A DNA stretch of 5,967 nt from Desulfotomaculaceae bacterium (GTDB lineage Bacteria > Bacillota > Desulfotomaculia > Desulfotomaculales > Pelotomaculaceae). The stretch spans positions 1 through 5,967 of the forward strand of contig JAQVLS010000111.1 of assembly GCA_028704035.1 (NCBI GenBank). The letters are read 5' to 3'. A program made the translations under genes and the position numbers. How positions within the stretch are numbered: the first letter of the stretch is position 1; each line of letters starts with the position of its first letter. Shown piece after piece: positions 1 through 5,010 of the stretch. The notes beneath the pieces are model-generated. The model was not told the origin of the DNA. It did not search any database and saw only the letters and a list, made by a program, of their open reading frames with translations.

Positions 1-1
1 A

Positions 2-181
2 CCGGGCATCCTGAAAATTACCGGTCTGGAACAACTGGAGTGGTGTTTAAGTCTATATCATAGAAATAGGGAACAGGCGGCCTATGAAGTATTCTTTGTA
101 TTAAACAGCGGCGAAGTTATCTCCGGCTTCCTTGAAGAGACAAGTGCCCCCGCCTTTATACGGGAGCACTTTACCCTGTAA
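2..181 (+). CDS. C-terminal fragment of an unidentified protein
   Basis: An open frame enters from the left edge of the window and runs 59 codons to a TAA at 179-181. The visible protein begins PGILKITGLEQLEW and ends FLEETSAPAFIREHFTL. Its composition is that of a normal soluble globular protein (mixed charged and hydrophobic residues, no membrane segment), and codon use resembles the sporulation genes downstream. I do not recognise the family from this tail. There is no poly-T intrinsic terminator directly after the stop; a repeat cluster begins four bases later. The frame is open through every visible codon, so a partial real gene is more likely than a chance frame, but 59 codons is weak proof on its own. 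Confidence 0.55.
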   Translation, partial: PGILKITGLEQLEWCLSLYHRNREQAAYEVFFVLNSGEVISGFLEETSAPAFIREHFTL

Positions 182-184
182 GGA

Positions 185-360
185 CATTCCACTATCCGGC
201 ACACAACGACACAACCCCGCAGAAAAGATCCAACCATCCCATCGGGGACATACCTCCTACCACAAAGGAATACCCCCAAGAGGAGGTGTGTCCCCATTCC
301 TCTGTCCTGGTACCGCACAACGATACAATGCTGCAGAAAGAGGAGGTGTGTCCCCATTCC
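185..360. repeat. imperfect direct-repeat cluster, REP/MITE-like
   Basis: A 23-bp sequence containing AGGAGGTGTGTCCCCATTCC occurs identically at 278-300 and 338-360, exactly 60 bp apart. A longer, degenerate similarity links 185-229 with 295-341: both start CATTCC, then carry CACAACGAYACAA and GCAGAAA. The cluster therefore reads as two units of 110 and 60 bp (starting at 185 and 295), the second lacking about 50 bp in the middle. A third CATTCC at 355-360 followed by CCGCACACCTACAA near 379 may be the worn start of another unit. The motif GGGGACACACCTCCT on the minus strand looks like short palindromic repeats dispersed in clostridial genomes. That assignment is inference, and no transposase is visible. 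Confidence 0.75.
244..295. repeat. inverted repeat forming a long hairpin
   Basis: GGGGACATACCTCCT at 244-258 is the reverse complement of AGGAGGTGTGTCCCC at 281-295 with a single difference, which becomes a G-T wobble in a hairpin. This gives a 15-bp stem and a 22-nt loop. The right arm is repeated once more at 341-355, so either copy could pair with the left arm. No T-run follows, so it does not look like an intrinsic terminator. It fits the palindromic core of a REP-type element better. Confidence 0.75.
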
Positions 361-473
361 GCCGCTTACCGGCTAAGCCGCACACCTACAACTGCGAACT
401 GTACGCGGCGGCAGGGGAAAGCATTGAGCGGACTCGACAGAATACGTGAGGCAAAGTAAAGAACCATTCTCTA

Positions 474-830
474 CTAGATCCTCCCCAAAACCGCCCTGAG
501 CACTTCGTCGAAAGGCATGGACCCAATTTCGTCCAGGCAGTTATCCAGCTTTGTTTTCCTTTTCAATGAACCTTCCAACAATATGTTAATTATTTGATCC
601 CGGCCTATTAAAATCGACTTGACCTCCAGTGAGCCGACAAGCAGTCCCAGAATTACGAGCGCCTTTTGCGGGGAAAAGTGCGGTATGGCATTTTGTTTTC
701 CTTGAGCATTGCTGCTCCTGCTCCCGGTTTTGCTGTTTGCAGAGAGGATTTTATAGATGTCTACTGTTCCCATACCTAGCTGTGAAGCGATCCGTGCCAA
801 CAAGGTATCCAGTTCATGCGATGAAAACAC
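474..830 (-). CDS. conserved-looking hypothetical protein, second gene of a small minus-strand pair
   Basis: This is a protein of about 118 residues starting MFSSHELDTLLARIASQLG and ending with TAG at 476-474. I chose the GTG at 830-828 because a purine-rich AAGAGGGGG (845-837) lies six bases upstream. A TTG at 851-849 would add seven residues (MAKRGNP) but has no ribosome binding site. The protein reads as real: an N-terminal amphipathic helix (about 5-30), a serine/asparagine/glycine-rich linker (about 35-52), then a hydrophobic helical part (FSPQKALVILGLLVGSLEV) and a charged helical C-terminus ending MPFDEVLRAVLGRI. I do not recognise the family and assign no function. It follows the small membrane peptide gene by 3 or 24 bases depending on the start, so the two are probably co-transcribed, divergently from spoIIGA. 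Confidence 0.65.
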   Translation of the reverse strand: MFSSHELDTLLARIASQLGMGTVDIYKILSANSKTGSRSSNAQGKQNAIPHFSPQKALVILGLLVGSLEVKSILIGRDQIINILLEGSLKRKTKLDNCLDEIGSMPFDEVLRAVLGRI

Positions 831-854
831 AGGATTCCCCCTCTTTGCCAAATA

Positions 855-980
855 CTAGGGAAATATAACGGGTTCTCCCGGGGTTGTTGACGGTCCGGAA
901 ATTCCAGTGGCGAAAAGTATCGCCAGCACGACAGTTATGGTAAGCAAAATATCGTGTTTTATTTCATCTTTATTCGGCAA
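855..980 (-). CDS. small single-pass membrane peptide (about 41 aa), unknown function
   Basis: A short minus-strand frame starts at TTG (980-978) and stops at TAG (857-855). The peptide begins MPNKDEIKHDILLTITVV and has one clear hydrophobic segment (ILLTITVVLAILFATGI, about residues 10-26), a charged N-terminal tail, and a proline-rich C-terminal tail ending GEPVIFP. The start is supported by AAGGATGTGA (995-986), a 9/10 match to the ideal Shine-Dalgarno sequence, five bases before the TTG. A GTG at 989-987 would add three residues but lies inside that site. The stop is three bases before the earliest start of the next minus-strand gene, so they look like an operon. I recognise no family. 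The strong ribosome binding site and cleanly placed membrane helix are the main evidence that it is translated. Confidence 0.6.
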   Translation of the reverse strand: MPNKDEIKHDILLTITVVLAILFATGISGPSTTPGEPVIFP

Positions 981-1162
981 TATACTCACATCCTTGCCAT
1001 TATATAGTATATATATTAATTTAACTGCCGGTTGGTGCTTTACAGAACGCCGTGTAAACTAAGCTGGATATGTACGTCCTTTACTTTAAAGCGTATTGCG
1101 CCGACATCCTGATGCAATCGCATTATAAAGTATTTTGCTGCAAGCTGTATAATAAAAAAAAC

Positions 1163-1210
1163 TTTTACAAACAGAACATGACAAATTTTAAGGCCACGGC
1201 GATGTATAAT
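1163..1210 (+). promoter_or_regulatory. candidate Spo0A-activated spoIIGA-sigE promoter
   Basis: A perfect -10 TATAAT lies at 1205-1210. ATGACA (1178-1183, 5/6 match to TTGACA) lies 21 bp upstream, a long spacer like that of the B. subtilis spoIIG promoter, where Spo0A binds across the -35 and compensates for the spacing. Two sequences resemble the inverted 0A box TTYGACAAA: TTTTACAAA at 1163-1171 (8/9) and CATGACAAA at 1177-1185 (7/9), the second overlapping the -35. The offset of 14 bp differs from the roughly 10 bp typical of tandem 0A boxes. The motifs are seen directly; their role is inferred from the known spoIIG architecture. Confidence 0.55.
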
Positions 1211-1235
1211 AAGACCAGTGATGTAAATATCTGAC

Positions 1236-1319
1236 CCTCCTGTAATAATGGACTATTTCAGGAAATATAATGGCAGTAAGGGCTATTTATCTCTTGTGAC
1301 AGTATTTCCTCGGGAGGAG
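1236..1319 (+). promoter_or_regulatory. spoIIGA leader with ribosome binding site and possible anti-SD
   Basis: GGGAGGAG at 1312-1319 is a strong Shine-Dalgarno sequence nine bases before the ATG at 1329, and it decides the start of spoIIGA. Upstream in the expected leader, CCTCCTG at 1236-1242 can pair with CGGGAGG at 1311-1317 (seven pairs, one G-U), which would hide the ribosome binding site across a loop of 68 nt. Whether this pairing forms is unknown. Confidence 0.4.
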
Positions 1320-1328
1320 CCTGTAATT

Positions 1329-2246
1329 ATGGCGGGATACACTGTTTACCTGGACCAGGTTTTTGTAGGAAACCTGGTAATGAATTACGCCATATTGTGG
1401 GCTGCCGCAAAACTCGCACGCATACCGGTCATAAAATGGCGCATTGCTGCCGGGGCGGCGCTGGGGGCGTTTTATTCACTGGCTTTATTTATACCGGAGA
1501 GCACTTTTTTATTATCTGTTTGGTTTAAATCAGCGGCTTCAGTGATCATTGCGGCGGCAGCCTTTGCCCCGCTCAAACCCAAAAAATTTTTGATCTGCCT
1601 GGGCTGTTTTTATCTAACTTCTTTTACTCTGGGTGGCTTAACTCTTGGTTTAATATTTTTTACTGTCTCAGGGCGGGTGGTAAGTTATAACGGTATCGGC
1701 GCCGTTGTCGCTGAACGTTTCTGGCCGGGAATATTTTTAGGACTGGCTGCTCTGTGGGGAGCCGTCAAAGGCATAGCCTGTCTGATTAAAAAGGGATGTT
1801 TTGACAGCCTCTATAAGATGAATATGATCATAAAATCCGGCGGCAAAGAGGTTAACGTTGAGGCGCTTCTTGACACAGGCAACAGTCTGAAAGACCCCCT
1901 GACAAGGCGACCGGTAATTGTGGCAGAATACGCTGTTTTGAAATCCCTGCTGCCTAAGGAGGCTCAGTTATGTTTTGAAAAGGACGAGGAACCTGACGTG
2001 TGGGGGTTTTTGGGCTCCCTGAGCGGAAACCCCGGCGCGTCGCGCTACAGCCCGGTGCCGTTTCAATCCCTGGGCAAAGTTAACGGATTGATGGTTGGTT
2101 TTAGGCCGGATGAAGTTTTTATTGATAGGGACGGCCGGCTGATCAGGGCGGGGCAGGTTGTCATAGCCATATACCATAAAAGGCTGGACCCCGGCGGCAG
2201 CTACAATGCCCTGTTAAGTTCCGAGCTGCTGGCTCCGGTGTCATAA
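1329..2246 (+). CDS. spoIIGA: SpoIIGA, sporulation sigma-E factor-processing peptidase
   Basis: SpoIIGA is the integral membrane aspartic protease that removes the N-terminal pro-sequence of pro-SigE in the mother cell after asymmetric septation, in response to the forespore signal protein SpoIIR. The 305-residue product is close to the family length (about 309 in B. subtilis). Five hydrophobic segments are visible at about 10-30, 38-55, 63-80, 88-113 and 132-152. The soluble protease domain follows, with the catalytic motif DTGNSL at 182-187 (Asp182) in LLDTGNSLKDPLT. The ATG at 1329 gives the family-like start MAGYTVYLD and has a strong Shine-Dalgarno sequence; an in-frame ATG at 1248 would add 27 residues before the first membrane segment with no ribosome binding site. 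Its substrate, sigE, follows after 71 bp with no terminator, so the two are probably one operon. Confidence 0.96.
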   Translation: MAGYTVYLDQVFVGNLVMNYAILWAAAKLARIPVIKWRIAAGAALGAFYSLALFIPESTFLLSVWFKSAASVIIAAAAFAPLKPKKFLICLGCFYLTSFTLGGLTLGLIFFTVSGRVVSYNGIGAVVAERFWPGIFLGLAALWGAVKGIACLIKKGCFDSLYKMNMIIKSGGKEVNVEALLDTGNSLKDPLTRRPVIVAEYAVLKSLLPKEAQLCFEKDEEPDVWGFLGSLSGNPGASRYSPVPFQSLGKVNGLMVGFRPDEVFIDRDGRLIRAGQVVIAIYHKRLDPGGSYNALLSSELLAPVS

Positions 2247-2317
2247 CCCTGTTAACGAATATTTCCCTTGTTAGGCCAAAAAGATAACGAGATCTAGTAT
2301 GTCGGGAGGGCTGGTTA

Positions 2318-3049
2318 ATGAAATGGCAGCGATTGATGAAAATAAAATGGACCGTCCACCTGGCGTTGATGCGCATTCTTATATGGATTGGCTATCGTCC
2401 GGGGATTTATTATGTCGGAAGCAGTGAAGCCCTTCCGCCGCCTTTAACAATGGACGAGGAGTCCTTCCTGATCGGCAGGCTGGAATCCGGTGACAGCGCA
2501 GTCAAGAGTGTCCTGATTGAAAGAAACCTTCGTCTGGTGGTATATATTGCCCGGAAATTTGAAAACACGGGAGTCGGTATTGAAGACCTTGTTTCGATCG
2601 GCGCCATAGGTTTAATCAAAGCGGTTAATACTTTTGACCCGGCGAAAAAAATCAAGCTGGCTACCTACGCGTCACGCTGTATCGAAAACGAGATCCTGAT
2701 GTATCTTAGAAGGAATAACAAAACACGGTTAGAGGTGTCTTTTGATGAGCCGCTTAATATTGACTGGGACGGGAACGAACTGCTTTTGTCAGACGTCCTG
2801 GGTACGGATAATGATATTATCTATAAAGTTATTGAAGAAGAGGTTGATAAAAAGCTCCTTTACCTTGCTCTCCAAAAGCTGCCCGGCAGGGAGCGCAAAA
2901 TCATGGAGCTACGCTTCGGACTGGACAGCGGGATGGAAAAAACCCAGAAGGAAGTGGCTGATATGCTGGGAATTTCGCAGTCGTATATTTCAAGGCTGGA
3001 AAAAAGAATAATAAAGAGGCTAAAAAAAGAAATCCACCGTATGGAGTAA
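2318..3049 (+). CDS. sigE: pro-sigma-E, RNA polymerase sporulation sigma factor (mother cell)
   Basis: SigE is the early mother-cell sigma factor, made as an inactive membrane-associated precursor and activated by SpoIIGA. The 243-residue product has an N-terminal hydrophobic/basic pro-sequence (about 1-31, [10 protein letters not shown] then [12 protein letters not shown]). The conserved processing region [14 protein letters not shown] follows at 30-43, and cleavage is expected near Tyr31-Tyr32 by comparison with B. subtilis. Region 2 spans about 66-135, including [19 protein letters not shown] and the promoter-recognition stretch [20 protein letters not shown]. Region 4 spans about 175-240, with a helix-turn-helix ending [20 protein letters not shown]. 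Identity to Bacillus SigE is very high throughout except the pro-sequence. The start has GGGAGGG (2304-2310) seven bases upstream. It is probably co-transcribed with spoIIGA. Confidence 0.97.
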   Translation: MKWQRLMKIKWTVHLALMRILIWIGYRPGIYYVGSSEALPPPLTMDEESFLIGRLESGDSAVKSVLIERNLRLVVYIARKFENTGVGIEDLVSIGAIGLIKAVNTFDPAKKIKLATYASRCIENEILMYLRRNNKTRLEVSFDEPLNIDWDGNELLLSDVLGTDNDIIYKVIEEEVDKKLLYLALQKLPGRERKIMELRFGLDSGMEKTQKEVADMLGISQSYISRLEKRIIKRLKKEIHRME

Positions 3050-3064
3050 GCGGTGTTTTTTTTT
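3034..3064 (+). terminator. weak intrinsic terminator overlapping the sigE stop
   Basis: CACCG at 3035-3039 pairs with CGGTG at 3051-3055, extendable by a T-G wobble to six pairs with a nine-base loop, followed by nine T's (3056-3064). The hairpin spans the last sigE codons and its TAA. The stem is short, so termination may be partial and let some spoIIGA-sigE transcripts read into sigG, as known in B. subtilis. Confidence 0.55.
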
Positions 3065-3080
3065 ACCTATTAACAGTTAT

Positions 3081-3109
3081 GTATAATAAATTTTTGCGGG
3101 GTAATAATG
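3081..3109 (+). promoter_or_regulatory. candidate SigF-type promoter of sigG
   Basis: GGTAATAATG at 3100-3109 matches the SigF -10 consensus GGnnAnAnTR at every defined position. GTATA at 3081-3085 matches the -35 consensus GYWTA. The spacer is 14 bp, slightly shorter than the usual 15-16. The position, 50 bp before the sigG start, fits the known forespore-specific transcription of sigG by SigF. TATAAT at 3083-3088 overlaps but has no good -35 for the housekeeping sigma factor. Confidence 0.6.
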
Positions 3110-3158
3110 TCATTGTAACAGTGGGTTAAATATTTTGGGGAGAGGTGATAGTCGATAC

Positions 3159-3932
3159 ATGCTGGTGAACAAGGTTGAGATCTGCGGTGTCAACACGTCA
3201 AAACTCCCGGTATTGACAGGAAGCCAGATGCGAGCTTTGTTTGAGTCCATGCAGAAAGGGGATACCACAGCCCGTTCCAAATTAATAAACGGCAACCTGA
3301 GGCTGGTACTCAGTGTTATCCAGCGGTTTACCAACAGAGGTGAATATGTGGACGACCTCTTTCAGGTGGGCTGCATCGGCCTGATGAAGTCCATAGATAA
3401 TTTTGATTTATCACAAAACGTAAAATTCTCCACCTATGCGGTGCCAATGATCATAGGAGAAATCCGCCGCTATTTACGGGACAATAATCCAATTCGGGTC
3501 AGCCGCTCCCTGCGTGACGTTGCCTATAAAGCCCTGCAGGTCAGGGACACGCTGGTGAATAAATACTCACGCGAACCATCTGTCAATGAGATTGCCGTTA
3601 AATTGAAAATGCCCAGAGAAGAAGTAGTCTTCGCCCTGGACGCTATTCAGGAACCGATTTCACTATTTGAACCCATCTACCATGATGGGGGCGACCCTAT
3701 ATTTGTGATGGATCAGATCAGTGATGAAAAAAACCAGGATCTAAACTGGCTTGAAGGGATAGCGATCAAGGACGCTTTAAAAAAGCTCAGTGATCGTGAA
3801 AAAACAATTTTGACACTGCGTTTTTACGAGGGTAAGACGCAGATGGAGGTAGCCGAGGAGATCGGCATCTCACAAGCGCAGGTCTCGCGTTTGGAAAAGG
3901 CAGCGCTGGGTCACATGAAAAAACACATTTAA
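3159..3932 (+). CDS. sigG: sigma-G, RNA polymerase sporulation sigma factor (forespore)
   Basis: SigG directs late transcription in the engulfed forespore (DNA-protecting, germination and spore-maturation genes). The 257-residue product is near the family length of about 260 and matches Bacillus SigG almost throughout. The N-terminal signature NKVEICGVNTSKLPVL is at 4-19. Region 2 spans about 40-112, with NGNLRLVLSVIQRFTNRGEY, DDLFQVGCIGLMKSIDNFDL and EIRRYLRDNN. Region 3 spans about 113-170, with PIRVSRSLRDVAYKALQVRD. Region 4 spans about 203-255, with a helix-turn-helix in KTQMEVAEEIGISQAQVSRL. I chose ATG 3159 because GAGAGGTGA (3140-3148) lies ten bases upstream and the N-terminus then matches the family. 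An in-frame TTG at 3135 and a GTG at 3165 are less likely. A SigF-like promoter precedes it and a strong terminator follows. Confidence 0.97.
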   Translation: MLVNKVEICGVNTSKLPVLTGSQMRALFESMQKGDTTARSKLINGNLRLVLSVIQRFTNRGEYVDDLFQVGCIGLMKSIDNFDLSQNVKFSTYAVPMIIGEIRRYLRDNNPIRVSRSLRDVAYKALQVRDTLVNKYSREPSVNEIAVKLKMPREEVVFALDAIQEPISLFEPIYHDGGDPIFVMDQISDEKNQDLNWLEGIAIKDALKKLSDREKTILTLRFYEGKTQMEVAEEIGISQAQVSRLEKAALGHMKKHI

Positions 3933-3948
3933 AAAAATCAACCTTTTA

Positions 3949-3979
3949 TTGGCGGCTAAAAAGCCGCCAAAATTTTTTT
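3949..3979 (+). terminator. strong intrinsic terminator after sigG
   Basis: TTGGCGGCT (3949-3957) and AGCCGCCAA (3962-3970) form a perfect nine-pair GC-rich stem with an AAAA loop, followed by seven T's at 3973-3979. It lies 16 bases after the sigG stop and should end the sporulation sigma-factor transcript before ylmC. Confidence 0.9.
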
Positions 3980-4044
3980 GTTCAGAATCTAGCACCATCT
4001 ACATATAAATAGATATAAGGGGTTGTTTTAAAGGAGTGTTAGGG

Positions 4045-4320
4045 ATGGTAAAAATATCCGACCTGCGGTCGCGGGAAATCATCAATGTGGTTGACGGGCG
4101 GCGGCTCGGCTTGATCAAAGACATTGACATCGATCTGGAACAAGGGCGGATCACCTCTATCATCCTGCCGGGGGTCAGCGGAAAATTCCTCGGCTTTCTC
4201 GGCAGGGAAGAGGAGATTATTGTACCCTGGGAAAAGATTGTTAAGATCGGCGCGGACGTTATTTTAGTCGAAATCAGCAGCTTTACCGATCCCAGACATG
4301 AGTTTAAGATCAACTATTAG
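4045..4320 (+). CDS. ylmC: YlmC/YmxH family PRC-barrel protein
   Basis: The 91-residue product belongs to the YlmC/YmxH family of small PRC-barrel proteins found in spore formers, whose molecular role is not settled. It starts MVKISDLRSREIINVVDGRR. The PRC-barrel core (about 5-75) shows the pattern DGRRLGLIKDIDID, then GKFLGFLGREEEIIVPWEKI and VKIGADVILVE. The C-terminal tail SSFTDPRHEFKINY makes it about ten residues longer than B. subtilis YlmC. ATG 4045 is favoured because AAGGAG (4031-4036) lies eight bases upstream; the in-frame GTG at 4036 overlaps that site. ylmC near sigG is a conserved arrangement, which supports a sporulation link. The strong terminator before it means it needs its own promoter, but I could not pick one with confidence in 3980-4030. 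Confidence 0.9.
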   Translation: MVKISDLRSREIINVVDGRRLGLIKDIDIDLEQGRITSIILPGVSGKFLGFLGREEEIIVPWEKIVKIGADVILVEISSFTDPRHEFKINY

Positions 4321-4380
4321 TTGTAAAACGTTTGCAGGGATAAAAGTTTAAAATTGTGAAAATAATACCATTGAAAAGCC

Positions 4381-4413
4381 TGGGAGAGCATCTTGCTCTC
4401 CCATTGTTATTTT
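4381..4413 (+). terminator. intrinsic terminator-like hairpin after ylmC
   Basis: TGGGAGAGCA (4381-4390) and TGCTCTCCCA (4394-4403) form a perfect ten-pair stem with a three-base loop. The following tract TTGTTATTTT (4404-4413) is T-rich but interrupted. It lies 60 bases after the ylmC stop and probably separates ylmC from nrdR-nrdD transcription. Confidence 0.75.
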
Positions 4414-4426
4414 GCAGCATTTTAAA

Positions 4427-4456
4427 TTTTCAGCTGGTTCCAACATGTAGTATAAT
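4427..4456 (+). promoter_or_regulatory. candidate housekeeping promoter of nrdR-nrdD
   Basis: TATAAT at 4451-4456 is a perfect -10. The best upstream partner is TTTTCA at 4427-4432 (4/6 match to TTGACA) with an 18-bp spacer. The weak -35 limits confidence. It lies after the ylmC hairpin and about 65 bp before the nrdR start, the expected place for a promoter of this unit. Confidence 0.45.
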
Positions 4457-4486
4457 GTCAACTGTAATGCCCACTATATATATCAT
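4443..4486 (+). promoter_or_regulatory. possible pair of NrdR boxes
   Basis: The known NrdR box is roughly acaCwAtATaTwGtgt. CCACTATATATATCAT at 4471-4486 matches 12 of 16 positions, with a good left half. ACATGTAGTATAATGT at 4443-4458 matches about 10 of 16, with a good right half, and covers the -10 of the candidate promoter. Centres are 28 bp apart, somewhat less than the roughly three helical turns common for NrdR box pairs. The location before nrdR-nrdD makes NrdR autoregulation reasonable, but each half-site is degenerate. Confidence 0.35.
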
Positions 4487-4521
4487 TGTTAATCTGACAA
4501 ATATAATTTTGGGAGAGTGAA

Positions 4522-4983
4522 ATGATCATGAGATGCCCCTTTTGCAGGTTTTCCGACAGCCGGGTGCTGGACTCCCGCCCCACCATAGAAGGAGATGCGA
4601 TCCGGCGCCGCAGGGAATGCGGGGGGTGCGGCAAGCGGTTTACCACATATGAAAAAGCGGATGGGTTGCTGCTTGTAGTAGTAAAAAAAGACAGCCGCAG
4701 GGAAGCTTTTGACAGGCAAAAACTACTGCGCGGTTTAATTATGGCCTGTCGGAAAAGACCGGTTTCTACCGAACGGTTGGAGGCTATAGTCGACAGTATC
4801 GAGCGTGACCTGCGTAGTTTAATGGAACCTGAGGTAAAGAGCGAGTATATCGGTGAGTTAGTCATGAACCATTTGCGTGAGCTTGATGAAGTGGCCTATG
4901 TCCGTTTTGCCTCGGTTTACCGTGAATTTAGAGACGCTGAAAGTTTTATGCAGGAAATAAAAGACCTTCTCAAAAGCAGGTAG
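4522..4983 (+). CDS. nrdR: NrdR, transcriptional repressor of ribonucleotide reductase genes
   Basis: NrdR is a zinc-ribbon/ATP-cone repressor that senses the ATP/dATP state and shuts off ribonucleotide reductase genes by binding paired NrdR boxes. The 153-residue product has a zinc ribbon with Cys5, Cys8, Cys33 and Cys36 (CPFC and CGGC), the conserved SRVLDSRP (13-20) and the basic RRRREC patch (28-33). An ATP-cone follows, about 48-138, containing VVVKKDSRREAFDRQKLLRG. Length agrees with the family (about 150). ATG 4522 has GGGAG (4511-4515) six bases upstream; ATG 4528 would give the more usual start MRCPFC, only two residues shorter, and cannot be excluded. nrdD follows after 27 bp, so nrdR probably controls its own operon. 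Confidence 0.96.
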   Translation: MIMRCPFCRFSDSRVLDSRPTIEGDAIRRRRECGGCGKRFTTYEKADGLLLVVVKKDSRREAFDRQKLLRGLIMACRKRPVSTERLEAIVDSIERDLRSLMEPEVKSEYIGELVMNHLRELDEVAYVRFASVYREFRDAESFMQEIKDLLKSR

Positions 4984-5010
4984 GCATCATAAAAGGGGGA
5001 CCGGAATACC

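Larger units (their letters stand above)
182..473. other. intergenic stretch with repeats, no convincing gene
   Basis: This region separates the partial plus-strand gene from the end of the minus-strand gene. Long open frames exist on both strands, but they run through repeat copies, have unnatural composition (many P, R, H, G and C) and lack ribosome binding sites. The left two thirds is the repeat cluster annotated separately. The right part (361-473) holds only a small hairpin, GCTTA/TAAGC at 364-368 and 374-378, and perhaps a degenerate third repeat unit. I see no RNA gene here. Confidence 0.6.
981..1328. other. divergent intergenic region upstream of spoIIGA
   Basis: This AT-rich region lies between the small minus-strand pair and spoIIGA. 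TATAAT occurs on the plus strand at 1148-1153 and 1205-1210; only the second has a plausible partner upstream. TATAAA at 1124-1129 has CCGACA 17 bp upstream (1101-1106), a weak alternative promoter. Toward the minus strand, TATACT (1011-1006) and TATAAT (1004-999) are present but have no acceptable -35, so I call no promoter there. The frame of spoIIGA is open back to an ATG at 1248, but that start has no ribosome binding site. Confidence 0.6.

Noticed and set aside
82..357. 91-codon minus-strand open frame
   Set aside because: It reads the same repeats in reverse (MGTHLL twice, in frame only because the copies are 60 bp apart) and overlaps the partial plus-strand gene.
185..360. CRISPR array
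   Set aside because: There are only two exact copies, the spacers are themselves repeats, an inverted copy is present, and there are no cas genes.
132..449. 105-codon plus-strand open frame across the repeat cluster
   Set aside because: It starts inside the partial upstream gene in another frame, has no ribosome binding site, and its protein simply translates the repeat copies (RGGVSPF twice).
629..868. 79-codon plus-strand open frame
   Set aside because: It is antisense to the minus-strand hypothetical gene, cysteine-rich, and has no ribosome binding site.
999..1040. Housekeeping or SigG promoter for the minus-strand pair (TATACT, TATACTA)
   Set aside because: The -10-like bases occur in a simple TA-rich run and nothing resembling a -35 lies at a valid distance.
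1248..1328. 27-residue N-terminal extension of SpoIIGA from ATG 1248
   Set aside because: It has no ribosome binding site and family members start just before the first membrane segment; ATG 1329 has a strong Shine-Dalgarno sequence.
2299..2427. 42-codon frame starting [16 protein letters not shown] that overlaps the start of sigE
   Set aside because: It has no Shine-Dalgarno sequence and overlaps the well-supported sigE start in another frame. The sigE N-terminus matches the family, so it is not a frameshifted remnant.
3980..4030. Possible SigE or SigG promoter for ylmC around CATATAAA (4002-4009)
   Set aside because: The -10 match is partial and the best -35-like GAATCTAG is only 9 bp away, far from the required spacing.
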